Source: Silvibacterium bohemicum (GTDB lineage Bacteria > Acidobacteriota > Terriglobia > Terriglobales > Acidobacteriaceae). From it: a stretch of 64,000 nucleotides of DNA. Positions 45,098 to 53,531 of the stretch are shown here, piece by piece (positions within the stretch are counted from its first letter, which is position 1; each line of letters opens with the position of its first letter). The notes under the pieces were generated by a model. That model did not search any database. It saw only the letters and a program-made list of their open reading frames with translations, and was not told the origin of the DNA. The DNA lies in assembly GCF_001006305.1 (NCBI RefSeq), contig NZ_LBHJ01000001.1, forward strand, positions 496,001 through 560,000, given 5' to 3'. Made by a program: the position numbers and the translations under genes.

Positions 45098-45385
45098 ATG
45101 ATCCACTTCGAATGGGATGAAGCGAAAGACCGCAAAAACCTGTTGAAGCACGGGGTCGATTTCGACACTGCAAAGTTCGCCTTCTACGATCCCATGGCGC
45201 TAGTGATCTGGGACCGCGAAATTGACGGTGAGCAGCGATGGCACATCATCGGACGAATAGAACATAGACGTGTATTGCTGGTTGTCCACACGATCCGAAA
45301 CGATGATGCGGACACGTTTGTACGCATCATCTCGGCCAGAAAAGCGACGCCGAGCGAGCGGAGAAGATATGAAGAAGGCGGATAA
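45098..45385 (+). CDS. brnT: BrnT-type ribonuclease toxin
   Basis: The 95-residue protein begins MIHFEWDEAKDRKNLLKHGVDF, the hallmark of BrnT toxins, and continues with the RelE-like fold pattern RWHIIGRIEHRRVLLVVHT and RIISARKATPSERRRYEEG, which contains the catalytic arginines. BrnT stops growth by cleaving RNA. The brnA antitoxin gene starts inside its last codons (17-base overlap). An operator-like inverted repeat lies just upstream. Toxin-first order is normal for this family. Confidence 0.93.
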   Translation: MIHFEWDEAKDRKNLLKHGVDFDTAKFAFYDPMALVIWDREIDGEQRWHIIGRIEHRRVLLVVHTIRNDDADTFVRIISARKATPSERRRYEEGG

Positions 45386-45758
45386 AAACGCGACGAGAAT
45401 CGTGCGGCGAGAATTCAATCCCGCGGCACGACTCACCAAAGATCAGTTGCAGCAGCTCGATGCCCTTGATGCGCTGCCCGACGATCAGATCGACACCTCG
45501 GACATTCCAGAGTTGCCGGAATCCGTCTGGCGCGAACGAGGCATTCGCAGAATGTTCTATCGTCCGGTAAAGAGGCCCGTGACTATGCGCCTGGATGCGG
45601 ATGTGATCGAGTGGCTGAAGTCGAAGGCTGGACCGGAGGGCAAGGGCTATCAGACCACGGCAAACCAGTTGCTTCGAGCGAAAATGATTGCCGAACTTCG
45701 CGCTGCGGTTAAATCTCCAGCAGCGAAGAAGATTGTTTCCGCGGGTGGGAGCAAATAA
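45369..45758 (+). CDS. brnA: BrnA-type antitoxin
   Basis: ATG 45369, within the end of brnT, gives 129 residues; the longer open frame to 45270 is shadow coding. The central part PVTMRLDADVIEWLKSKAG and the downstream segment GYQTTANQLLRAKM are the ribbon-helix-helix DNA-binding region of BrnA antitoxins. The N-terminal part of about 60 residues with several acidic residues (PDDQIDTSDIPELPE) probably wraps the toxin. BrnA likely represses the operon at the TGTAC inverted repeats upstream of brnT. Confidence 0.9.
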   Translation: MKKADKNATRIVRREFNPAARLTKDQLQQLDALDALPDDQIDTSDIPELPESVWRERGIRRMFYRPVKRPVTMRLDADVIEWLKSKAGPEGKGYQTTANQLLRAKMIAELRAAVKSPAAKKIVSAGGSK

Positions 45759-45811
45759 CGAAGCGTCTGTCGACATGGGTCGGTTGAGATTGATTACGAA
45801 CACTGTTCGAC

Positions 45812-45912
45812 GAGCAGTGCATTTCCTCAGTGGCTAAAGCCGCATTCGTTTTGCTTGATTTACGTACGGCCTGAAGACCGTACCTTCCTAAGACCAAAAC
45901 TTTGTGAGCAAC
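45812..45912. repeat. Dispersed repeat family 3, copy B
   Basis: It matches 42410-42507 over most of its length and keeps the hairpin GTACGGCC-TGAA-GACCGTAC (45864-45883) with one mismatch in the stem. It lies between brnA and the terminator that faces aceE. Confidence 0.8.
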
Positions 45913-45946
45913 AAAAAGCGCCTGCCGAGGCAGGCGCTTTTTGTTG
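45909..45946. terminator. Strong bidirectional terminator between brnTA and aceE
   Basis: An 18-bp perfect stem with arms at 45909-45926 and 45929-45946 includes AAAAAGCGCCTGCC and its complement, so A and T runs flank a GC core on both sides. The apex is very tight (two unpaired bases), so the top pairs probably open. Confidence 0.9.
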
Positions 45947-45961
45947 GTATGGGATGAGGGC

Positions 45962-48661
45962 TTACGCTTTCGCTGCGTCGATCTTTTCCGTATCTACGCC
46001 TAGCTCCGCAAACGCTGCCTGGGCTTTCTTGGCGTCGAACTTGCCGTCGCGGGCTAGCTTCGAGAGCGTGGCTGCGACGATCGATTCCGCGTTGACCTCG
46101 AAGTGGCGGCGCAGATGCTCGCGGTTGTCGCTGCGTCCGAAGCCGTCAGTACCGAGGGTTACGAGGCGGTCGAGCAGCCAGGGAGCCAGCGAGTCCGGTA
46201 TCGACTTCATGTAGTCGCTGGCGGCGATGATCGGTCCCTTCGATCCATTGAGTGCGGTGAGAATGTACGGCGTCTTCTCGGGTTCGGCGGGATGCAGCCG
46301 GTTCCAGCGCTCGACCGTGAGTGCGTCGCGGCGCAGCTCGTTGTAGCTGGTCACGCTCCACACGTCGGCCTGCACACTATACTTCTCGGCGAGAATGTCC
46401 TGAGCTTTCACCACTTCATTCAGGATCGGCCCCGAGCCGAAGAGCTGGGCTACAGGAGCTTTGGCCGTGGCCTTGCCCTTCTCCGCAGCCTTGAATTTGT
46501 AGATGCCGCGTACGATACCTTCCTTTGCGCCCTCGGGCATGGCGGGCATCGCGTAATCTTCGTTGTACATGGTGATGTAGTAGAAGATCTGCTCGTTCTC
46601 CTGGTACATGCGGCGGATGCCGTCCTGCAGAATCGTCGCCAGCTCGTAGACGTACGCCGGATCGTAGCTGAGGCAGGTGGGCACCGTCGAGGCCAGTACA
46701 TGGCTGTGGCCGTCCTGATGCTGCAGTCCTTCGCCGAGCATGGTGGTGCGTCCGGCGGTGCCGCCCATCAGGAAGCCCTTGCCGCGCGAGTCGGCGAAGG
46801 CCCAGATCATGTCGCCTACGCGCTGAAAGCCGAACATCGAGTAATACATGTAGAAGGGAATCGTGGGCAGGCGGTAGTTCGAGTAGGCCGTGCCGGCAGC
46901 CGTGAACGAAGCCATCGATCCGGCCTCGGTAATGCCTTCTTCCAGAATCTGGCCGTCCTTCTCTTCGCGGTAGGAAAGCAGCATGTCCGAGTCGTGGGGA
47001 ATGTACTTCTGTCCCTCGCTGGCGTAGATGCCTACCTGGCGGATGGCCGATTCGAGGCCGAAGGTGCGGCCCTCATCGGGGACAATGGGTACGATCAGCT
47101 TGCCGATCTCCGGATCCTTGAGCAGATGCCGCAGGATGCTGACGAAGCCCATGGTGGTCGAGACCTCGCGTCCCTTCGATCCGGCCGTCCATTCGCCGAA
47201 ATACTCCAGCTCGGGTGCCTTGAAGTTGAGCGCGGGCACCTCGCGTCGCGGCATGTAGCCGCCCAGCTCCTTGCGCCGTGTTTGCAGATAGACAATCTCG
47301 GGTGCGTCCTGCGCCGGACGCCATGGCTTGCCCTGCTTCGCCTGTTCTTCTGGAATCGGAATGTCGAACTGCTTGATGAAGGCGGTCACACCCTCATCGG
47401 TCAGCTTCTTTTCCTGGTGCGAGGCGTTACGCGCCTGCGTGGAGCCTAGCCCGTATCCCTTGACCGTCTTGGCCAGGATGACGGTCGGGCTGCCGGTGTG
47501 CTCAATCGCGCGCTTGTAGGCGTTGAAGATTTTCGCCGGATCGTGGCCGCCGCGGTGCAGTGCGGCCAGTTGATCGTCGGTCATGTCTTCCACCAGCTTC
47601 AGCAGCTCGGGATACTTCCCGAAGAAGTGTTGCCGCAGGTACGCGCCGCCCTTGGCCTTGAACGCCTGGTAGTCGCCGTCCACGCACTCTTCCATGCGCT
47701 TCAACAGCAGCCCGGTGTGGTCGCGTTCGAAGAGCTTGTCCCAGTCGCTGCCCCAGACAACTTTGATGACATTCCAGCCCGCGCCGCGGAAGACGCCTTC
47801 GAGCTCGTCGATGATGCGCTTGTTGCCGCTCACGGGCCCGTCCAGCCGCTGCAGGTTGCAGTTGACGACGAAGATCAGGTTGTCGAGCTTTTCGCGTGTC
47901 GCGATGGGGATGGCGCCCAGCGTGTCGACTTCACCAGTCTCACCGTCGCCGACGAAGGCCCACACCTTGCGTGGAGTCTTCTCGATCAGGTTGCGATTCT
48001 CGAGATAGCGCATGAACCGCGCCTGGTAGATCGCATTCAGGGGTCCGATGCCCATCGATACCGTGGGGAAGCGCCAGAAATCCGGCATCAGCCAGGGATG
48101 CGGATAGGACGAGAGCCCCGGCTCGCCGCGGAGTTCATGGCGGAAGTTCTGCAGCCGCTGGTCGTCGAAGCGGCCTTCCAGATATGCCCGCGCGTACACG
48201 CCCGGCGAGGCGTGTCCCTGGAAGTAGATGAAGTCGCCCGGCTGATCGCCGCCGTTCTGCGAAGGGTAGGTGGCGTGGAAGAAGTGGTTGAAGCCCACTT
48301 CGAGCAGCGTGGCCAGCGAAGAGTAGGTCGCGATGTGACCGCCGATGCCGGCATCCTTCTTGTTCTGGCCATGCACCATGGCCATCGCGTTCCAGCGGAT
48401 GAGCGCTTCCACGCGGCGTTCCAGGTCGCGGTCGCCGGGGTAGGGCTCTTCCTCATGCTTGGGGATGGTGTTCATGTAGGGCGTGGTTAGCTCGCTTGGA
48501 GCGGTGATGCCCGCCTCGCGGGCCCGCTTGCGCAGCGCGTCGAGGAGCTCGGCGCCCTGTTCGTGGCCTTCGGCGAAGACAACCTGGTCAAAGGCTTCGA
48601 TCCACTCCTGGACCTCAGCGGTAAAGTCTGCCTGAACGGGAATTTCTGCTTTTGTGCTCAT
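45962..48661 (-). CDS. aceE: Pyruvate dehydrogenase E1 component, homodimeric
   Basis: AceE decarboxylates pyruvate with thiamine diphosphate and passes the acetyl group to the E2 lipoyl domain. At 899 residues the length is near that of E. coli AceE (887). The thiamine motif GDGETGEVDTLGAI and its NN partner in VVNCNLQRLDGP lie near residues 230-275. Other family stretches are IGGHIATYSSLATLLEVGF, YFQGHASPGVYAR and TAGRTTMLGEGLQHQDGHS. All expected regions are present. Genes for E2 (aceF) and E3 (lpd) are not adjacent in this window. A strong terminator follows at 45909. Confidence 0.97.
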   Translation of the reverse strand: MSTKAEIPVQADFTAEVQEWIEAFDQVVFAEGHEQGAELLDALRKRAREAGITAPSELTTPYMNTIPKHEEEPYPGDRDLERRVEALIRWNAMAMVHGQNKKDAGIGGHIATYSSLATLLEVGFNHFFHATYPSQNGGDQPGDFIYFQGHASPGVYARAYLEGRFDDQRLQNFRHELRGEPGLSSYPHPWLMPDFWRFPTVSMGIGPLNAIYQARFMRYLENRNLIEKTPRKVWAFVGDGETGEVDTLGAIPIATREKLDNLIFVVNCNLQRLDGPVSGNKRIIDELEGVFRGAGWNVIKVVWGSDWDKLFERDHTGLLLKRMEECVDGDYQAFKAKGGAYLRQHFFGKYPELLKLVEDMTDDQLAALHRGGHDPAKIFNAYKRAIEHTGSPTVILAKTVKGYGLGSTQARNASHQEKKLTDEGVTAFIKQFDIPIPEEQAKQGKPWRPAQDAPEIVYLQTRRKELGGYMPRREVPALNFKAPELEYFGEWTAGSKGREVSTTMGFVSILRHLLKDPEIGKLIVPIVPDEGRTFGLESAIRQVGIYASEGQKYIPHDSDMLLSYREEKDGQILEEGITEAGSMASFTAAGTAYSNYRLPTIPFYMYYSMFGFQRVGDMIWAFADSRGKGFLMGGTAGRTTMLGEGLQHQDGHSHVLASTVPTCLSYDPAYVYELATILQDGIRRMYQENEQIFYYITMYNEDYAMPAMPEGAKEGIVRGIYKFKAAEKGKATAKAPVAQLFGSGPILNEVVKAQDILAEKYSVQADVWSVTSYNELRRDALTVERWNRLHPAEPEKTPYILTALNGSKGPIIAASDYMKSIPDSLAPWLLDRLVTLGTDGFGRSDNREHLRRHFEVNAESIVAATLSKLARDGKFDAKKAQAAFAELGVDTEKIDAAKA

Positions 48662-48737
48662 GAGGATTCGACTCGTTTGCTGCCTGCCGGCGGGCTTGGA
48701 TTAGTTGTGGTGGCGAACAGATAAGTATAGCTGAGGA

Positions 48738-48782
48738 GCGGTTGGCTAAAAGGCGGGTGGCTGAACGGCGGCTGGCTAAAAA
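48738..48782. repeat. Three 15-bp tandem repeats upstream of aceE
   Basis: GCGGTTGGCTAAAAG, GCGGGTGGCTGAACG and GCGGCTGGCTAAAAA follow without a gap, 77 bases before the aceE start. They lie in the 495-base divergent gap 48662-49156 and might bind a regulator of aceE or be a simple slippage product. Confidence 0.6.
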
Positions 48783-48937
48783 ACGGTCAGCGAAAGTCCG
48801 GCCAGGGGAAATACGGTCTGGGGTGAAGCGCTGGAGAAGGCGCGGCCATTTCGCATTTTCTCGTGTTCTCTTGATGTTTGAGGGCAGTTCATTTTTTTGA
48901 TTTGCGGGGAGCTTGACTGGTTATGGGGCAGTGACTG

Positions 48938-48967
48938 TACACACTCTTGGGCTCAAGAATGTGTGTA
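48938..48967. other. Imperfect inverted repeat between aceE and ispD
   Basis: TACACACTCTTG pairs with CAAGAATGTGTGTA except for a two-base bulge, with loop GGCT. It is in the middle of the gap between divergent genes. A regulatory site or RNA hairpin is possible; there is no T run directly after it. Confidence 0.4.
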
Positions 48968-48995
48968 TCGAGCATGAAATTCGTGATTGCGCCGG

Positions 48996-49045
48996 CAAAC
49001 TGCAGGTCCTTCGACTCGCTTTGCTCGCTCAGGATGACAACTTCC
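48996..49045. repeat. Dispersed repeat family 2, copy B
   Basis: The segment CAAACTGCAGGTCCTTCGAC through CAGGATGACAACTTCC resembles copies A (9348) and C (62941). It lies 112 bases before ispD. Confidence 0.7.
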
Positions 49046-49156
49046 AAGTGGGAGCGTGAGATTCAACAGAACCATTGCTTATCGGGTCTACGCCTCCAGT
49101 GTTTTCGCTAGCCGCTTTTCAGCTACCCGGGCTTTAGCTGATATACTCCACTGTTC

Positions 49157-49864
49157 ATGCGCGTATATGTGATTCTTCCTGCTGCCGGCATCGGCACCCG
49201 CATGGCCGCGGGTCACTCTGCCTCTGCCGCTCCCAAGCAGTTCCTTGAGCTGGCGGGCACTCCCGTTTTGATTCATACCCTGCGGGCTTTTGCTGCCGTG
49301 CCTGAGGTGGCGGCGATGTATGTCGCCGTTCGGCCCGCCGAAATGGAACGCCTTGCGGCCCAGGTGAAGGAGTACGGCTTTTCCGACCGGGTGCGTGTTG
49401 TCGAAGGCGGCGACCATCGCCAGGAGAGTGTCGCCAACGCTCTTGCCGCTCTCGAATGCGATGCTGATGACATCGTTCTGGTGCATGATGCGGTTCGTCC
49501 CCTGATCGATGCCGCCACCATTCAGCGGACGATCCACGCCGTCGAGAAGCACGACGCTGCCATCGTCGGATTGCCTGCGGTGGACACGATCAAGCAGGTG
49601 GAACGCACCGCCGACGGCGCCATCATCACCTCGACCATTCCGCGCGAGTACATTGTGCAGGCTCAGACGCCGCAGGGCTTTCGCTATCATCTGCTCAAGC
49701 GCGCTTTTGCTGAAGCTGCGGCCGACGGCTTCATCGGAACTGACGAAGCCAGCGTGGTCGAGCGTGCCGGGGCGCAGGTGGCTGTGGTGCAGGGCTCGCC
49801 GGCGAACTTCAAAATCACGCAGCCGGGCGATCTCGAACTGGCCGAGTTCTATCTGCGCCGATAA
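49157..49864 (+). CDS. ispD: 2-C-methyl-D-erythritol 4-phosphate cytidylyltransferase
   Basis: IspD couples MEP to CTP in isoprenoid synthesis. The 235-residue protein has the nucleotide-binding start VILPAAGIGTRMAAG with downstream PKQFLELAGTPVLIHTL, then VVEGGDHRQESVANAL near residue 85 and VLVHDAVRPLIDAAT near residue 115, the usual IspD block. A basic residue follows in TIPREYIVQAQTPQGF. The length is normal. The ispF gene follows after 106 bases, as in many genomes, and the two act two steps apart in the MEP pathway. Confidence 0.95.
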   Translation: MRVYVILPAAGIGTRMAAGHSASAAPKQFLELAGTPVLIHTLRAFAAVPEVAAMYVAVRPAEMERLAAQVKEYGFSDRVRVVEGGDHRQESVANALAALECDADDIVLVHDAVRPLIDAATIQRTIHAVEKHDAAIVGLPAVDTIKQVERTADGAIITSTIPREYIVQAQTPQGFRYHLLKRAFAEAAADGFIGTDEASVVERAGAQVAVVQGSPANFKITQPGDLELAEFYLRR

Positions 49865-49970
49865 TTCGATCGACGGGAGTCCGATGTCTCGCTTTTGAGG
49901 CGTGGGGAAGCATTCCCCGACCGGCTTTTGCACTATTCTGAACAGACAGGCCTGAACAGACGGGAAGAAG

Positions 49971-50588
49971 ATGAATATCAGAATTGGATATGGCTGGGAT
50001 TCGCATGCATTCAAGCCGGGCGTGCCGCTCAAGATCGGCGGCCTGGCTATCGAACATCCCGAGGGCCTGGCCGGCCACTCCGACGGCGACGTGCTGCTCC
50101 ACGCCATTACCGACGCGCTGCTCGGAGCTGTCTCCGCAGGAGACATCGGCAGCTTCTTTCCTCCGGGCGATCCGCGCTGGAAAGATGCCGACTCCTCTAT
50201 CTTTCTGAACCTGGCGCTTGAAGAGATCCGGAATGCCGGCTATCGCATTCTGAATCTCGACACCACGCTGGTCTTGGCCGCGCCTAAGATCGGTCCGATT
50301 GCGGCGGAACTGCGCGAACGAGTTGCCGAGCTGCTGGGCGTCAAACCTTTCGACGTAGGCATCAAGGCCAAAACCCCTGAAGGTCTTAACGCCGATCATG
50401 TCGCCCAGGCGCATGCCGTCGTTCTGCTGGAGAAGGCCGAAGACACGCTCGGGTTGCAGAGCATGACCGCGGTCATCGAAAACCAGAAGCAGCTCGAAGA
50501 TGTGGTGAAGGATCTGGTGAGCCAGGTACACGGCGTCGAGCCGCGCGCCGTGATCAAGCCGGTCTACGACACCGAAGACATCACCTAG
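49971..50588 (+). CDS. ispF: 2-C-methyl-D-erythritol 2,4-cyclodiphosphate synthase with C-terminal extension
   Basis: IspF closes the cyclic diphosphate of the MEP pathway. The metal ligands DSH in GYGWDSHAF near residue 10 and the histidine in HSDGDVLLHAITDALLGA near residue 44 are present. The middle ADSSIFLNLALEEI and KAKTPEGLNADHVAQAHAVVLLE are also typical. At 205 residues it is about 45 longer than most IspF proteins, which end after the AVVLL region. The extra tail (from about residue 160) contains LEDVVKDLVSQVHGVEPRAV and is not recognised. AAGAAG precedes the ATG. Confidence 0.93.
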   Translation: MNIRIGYGWDSHAFKPGVPLKIGGLAIEHPEGLAGHSDGDVLLHAITDALLGAVSAGDIGSFFPPGDPRWKDADSSIFLNLALEEIRNAGYRILNLDTTLVLAAPKIGPIAAELRERVAELLGVKPFDVGIKAKTPEGLNADHVAQAHAVVLLEKAEDTLGLQSMTAVIENQKQLEDVVKDLVSQVHGVEPRAVIKPVYDTEDIT

Positions 50589-50846
50589 GGGACTGGCCGT
50601 CCAGGCATCCGCGCTTCGCGCCTATTTAGCGCCATCTTTTTATGGCGGCCTCGGCACTTGAGGTAGGTCGCGGGTCTTGTCACTATCGGCGAGCGGAGAG
50701 GTCTTCGTTCCACTTTCGCAGCAATGTCTTTTGAGGGGCTTGGCTTCGAGAGGCGTACGGGCTTCGGAGCTCGAGAAACGTGCGGCTCTCATCTGCTGCG
50801 GAGCCTCCTGTATCATCCGCTGCACCAGATCTGTTCCGGAGATCGT

Positions 50847-52682
50847 ATGACTTCGAAGCCGCTTGCTTCTCTTTTGTTGGCCACTGCCTGCCTCGCCTTC
50901 GCGTCTGCTCAAACTCCCGCCGATTGGCAGACCCCTGCAGAGAAATCCAACTATCAGACCACTCCCAACTACGCCGACACGATGGCGTATCTCAACCGCA
51001 TTGCCGCGGCTGCTCCGGGTCAGGTCAAGATCGAGCCCTTTGGCACCACCGGCGAGGGCAGGGAGCTGGACATCGTCATTGCTTCGAAGAATGGTGACTT
51101 CGATCCGGCTCGCATTCATGCCTCGCACCGTCCCATCGTGCTGGTGCAGAACTCCATTCACGCCGGTGAGATGGACGGCAAAGACTCCTGCCTCGCGCTG
51201 CTGCGCGACATGGTGATCGCGAAGACCCAGGCCAAGCTGCTCGACAACGCCGTCTTTGTCTTCATTCCCATGTATAACGCCGACGGCCATGAGCGGCGCT
51301 CACCCTACAACCGCATCAACCAGAACGGACCTGATGTGATGGGCTGGCGCGGCAACGGCACGAACCTCAACCTCAATCGCGACTACCTGAAGGCCGATAC
51401 GCCGGAGACTCGCGCCTTCATGAAGATGTTTCATGAATGGCTGCCCGATTTCTTCGTCGATGACCACGTGACGGACGGCGCCGATTACCAGTACGACGTG
51501 ACCTTCACCATTGACGATGGCCCCAATGTTTACGCGCCCACCGCGCACTGGATCGAGAGCGTCGTTACGCCCACGCTGGAGAAGGATGTCGACGCGGCGC
51601 CCGGCCATCTTGCTTCTCCCACCTACATCACGCTCAACGACGACACCGATCCCGCCAAGGGCCTAGGCTTCAACGACGATCCGCCGCGCTTCTCCACCGG
51701 CTACGTGCTGCTGGAAAACCGTCCCAGCATGCTGGTTGAGCTGCACATGATCAAGGATTACAAGACCCGCGTTACTGGCAACTACGAGCTGCTGAAAAGC
51801 CTGATGGCGCTGGTGAATCGCGATGCCGACAAGCTGATCAAGCTGAATGCCGATGCCGATGCGGATGCCAGCCGGCTTGGCGCGCACCCGCTCGGTAACC
51901 AGCAGTTTCCGCTGAAGCTCGAATGGGGCGGCGAGACGACTCCGTTCCTCTTTCGCGGCTACAAGTACACGCGGCAGCTGAGCGAGATATCAGGCACGAT
52001 GTGGGTCAAGTACTCGCATGAGCCCTGGGATGTTTCGCTGCCCATGGCTACCGGCGTTAAGGTGACGGCCTCCACCGCGCCGCCTGCGGCCTACATCATT
52101 CCCCGCCAGTGGACGCAGGTCATCGACGTGCTCGCCGCGCATCAGGTCGCGATCGAGCGCACTGCCGTACCGTGGACCGGCTCGGTCGAGACCTATCACT
52201 GCACTGGCATGCAATGGAACCGCGCGCCCTTCGAAGGCCGCCATCCTCTCTTTCCTGGTGAAGGCGCGCAGCAGCCAGGGAAATTCGGCCATTGCGATCT
52301 TGTCACTGAGACGGTTACATATCCAGCTGGCTCGGCCGTGATCGAGTTGAATCAGCGACTGTCGAAGGTGGTTTTACAGTGGCTGGAACCCGCTGGACCC
52401 GACTCGGCGATGGCCTGGGGGTTCTTTGATTCCATCTTCGAGCAGAAGGAATATGGCGAAGCGTATGTGGGCGAGAAGCTGGCTCGCGAGATGATGGCGA
52501 AAGACCCCAAGCTGCAAGAGGAATTCGAGCGCAAAATCACGAGCGACCCGGAATTTGCAGCCAATCCTTATGCTCGCCTCGACTTCTTCTATCAGCGCTC
52601 GCCGTGGGGCGAAGCCAATGAAGTTGGACAGTATCCGGTTGGGCGGTTGCTGAAGGTGGATGGGGTTCCGTTGCAGAAGTAG
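50847..52682 (+). CDS. Secreted M14 family zinc carboxypeptidase
   Basis: ATG 50847 has GGAG six bases upstream and opens with a signal peptide ending in FASAQ; the longer open frame from 50724 is not needed. The 611-residue protein has the M14 site in order: SIHAGEMDGKD with zinc-binding His and Glu near residue 105, NRINQN and NLNLNRDYLK for substrate binding near 160-180, FVDDHVTDGADYQYD with the third ligand His near 205, and the catalytic Glu in MLVELHMIKDYKTRV near 300. All key residues are present. The C-terminal half is unassigned. It is a second M14 enzyme, unlike the 1018-residue one at 31842 in domain layout. Confidence 0.93.
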   Translation: MTSKPLASLLLATACLAFASAQTPADWQTPAEKSNYQTTPNYADTMAYLNRIAAAAPGQVKIEPFGTTGEGRELDIVIASKNGDFDPARIHASHRPIVLVQNSIHAGEMDGKDSCLALLRDMVIAKTQAKLLDNAVFVFIPMYNADGHERRSPYNRINQNGPDVMGWRGNGTNLNLNRDYLKADTPETRAFMKMFHEWLPDFFVDDHVTDGADYQYDVTFTIDDGPNVYAPTAHWIESVVTPTLEKDVDAAPGHLASPTYITLNDDTDPAKGLGFNDDPPRFSTGYVLLENRPSMLVELHMIKDYKTRVTGNYELLKSLMALVNRDADKLIKLNADADADASRLGAHPLGNQQFPLKLEWGGETTPFLFRGYKYTRQLSEISGTMWVKYSHEPWDVSLPMATGVKVTASTAPPAAYIIPRQWTQVIDVLAAHQVAIERTAVPWTGSVETYHCTGMQWNRAPFEGRHPLFPGEGAQQPGKFGHCDLVTETVTYPAGSAVIELNQRLSKVVLQWLEPAGPDSAMAWGFFDSIFEQKEYGEAYVGEKLAREMMAKDPKLQEEFERKITSDPEFAANPYARLDFFYQRSPWGEANEVGQYPVGRLLKVDGVPLQK

Positions 52683-52731
52683 CCCTCCCTAGAATGTAGC
52701 TAACTTGGCCATGATCGGATAGGATTGAATT

Positions 52732-53019
52732 ATGCGCACGGTCAATATTGGCGACCTCAAGAATCAGTTGAGCGCTTATCTGCAATACGTTCGAAACGGG
52801 GAAGAGGTCGTCATTCGTGACCGCAACCAGCCCATCGCTCGCATTCTGCCTTTCCATCTGGAAAATGCAGCCGAAGAGGAGACGCAGCTCGTCGCCTCAG
52901 GTGCGATGCGTCTCCCTGAACGGAAGATGAATTGGGATTCGTTCTGGTCTTTGCAAAAAGGGAAGGTATCGCCCGAGGCGTCCTTGAAAGCTGCTCTCGA
53001 AAGCCGGGGCGATCGCTAG
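52732..53019 (+). CDS. Phd/YefM-type antitoxin
   Basis: The 95-residue protein starts MRTVNIGDLKNQLSAYLQYVRNGEEVVIRDRNQPIARI (given here only as a family pattern: VNIGDLKNQLSAYLQYV then VVIRDRNQPIARI), the fold of Phd/YefM antitoxins that bind operator DNA. AGGA lies seven bases before the ATG. The C-terminal third is charged and probably binds the toxin. The toxin gene begins at the very next base after its stop codon, so the two are translated together. Confidence 0.9.
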   Translation: MRTVNIGDLKNQLSAYLQYVRNGEEVVIRDRNQPIARILPFHLENAAEEETQLVASGAMRLPERKMNWDSFWSLQKGKVSPEASLKAALESRGDR

Positions 53020-53448
53020 ATGCAGTTAGCCTTCTGGGACTCGAGCTCCCTGGTTCCTCTGTGCGTCCGGCAGCAGCCCAGCAAAACTGTCCGTGAGCTC
53101 ACTCTGCAATATGGATTGGTCGTGTGGTGGTCTACGCCGGCCGAGATGCGTGCCGCTTTTGCTCGCCTCCTCCGCATGGGCGAACTCACGGAAATAGAAC
53201 ATCTCGGCGCGCGCCAGGCTTTAGATCAGCTACGTCTCTCCTGGCGCGAGCTTCAACCCACCGAGCCTCTCCGCGCGCAGGCAGAAGCGCTTATCGATCG
53301 TTTTCCTCTCAAGGCCGCGGATGCTCTCCAACTGGCTGCGGCGCTTGCATGGTGCATGGACCGGCCCACTCACCGGCCCTTCATCTCGGGAGACAAGCAG
53401 CTCATCAGCGCGGCAAGTCAACTCGGCTTTCACGCGATTCTCTCCTGA
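53020..53448 (+). CDS. vapC: PIN-domain toxin (VapC type)
   Basis: The 142-residue protein begins with FWDSSSLVPLCV near residue 5, and later has the acidic pair around PAEMRAAFARLL (about 41), DALQLAAALAW with an aspartate near 107, and ISGDKQLISAA near 124. These fit the four acidic positions of a PIN ribonuclease. In VapC toxins this site cuts tRNA or rRNA. It directly follows the Phd-like antitoxin without a gap. VapC paired with a Phd-type antitoxin is a common chimeric arrangement. Confidence 0.88.
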   Translation: MQLAFWDSSSLVPLCVRQQPSKTVRELTLQYGLVVWWSTPAEMRAAFARLLRMGELTEIEHLGARQALDQLRLSWRELQPTEPLRAQAEALIDRFPLKAADALQLAAALAWCMDRPTHRPFISGDKQLISAASQLGFHAILS

Positions 53449-53531
53449 ACCCCAGGTGGATTCGAGAAACACCAGCGCTTGACTCGTCCCCTCACACTCC
53501 CTAGCATCGAAAGTTGATTCCCAACAACGAA

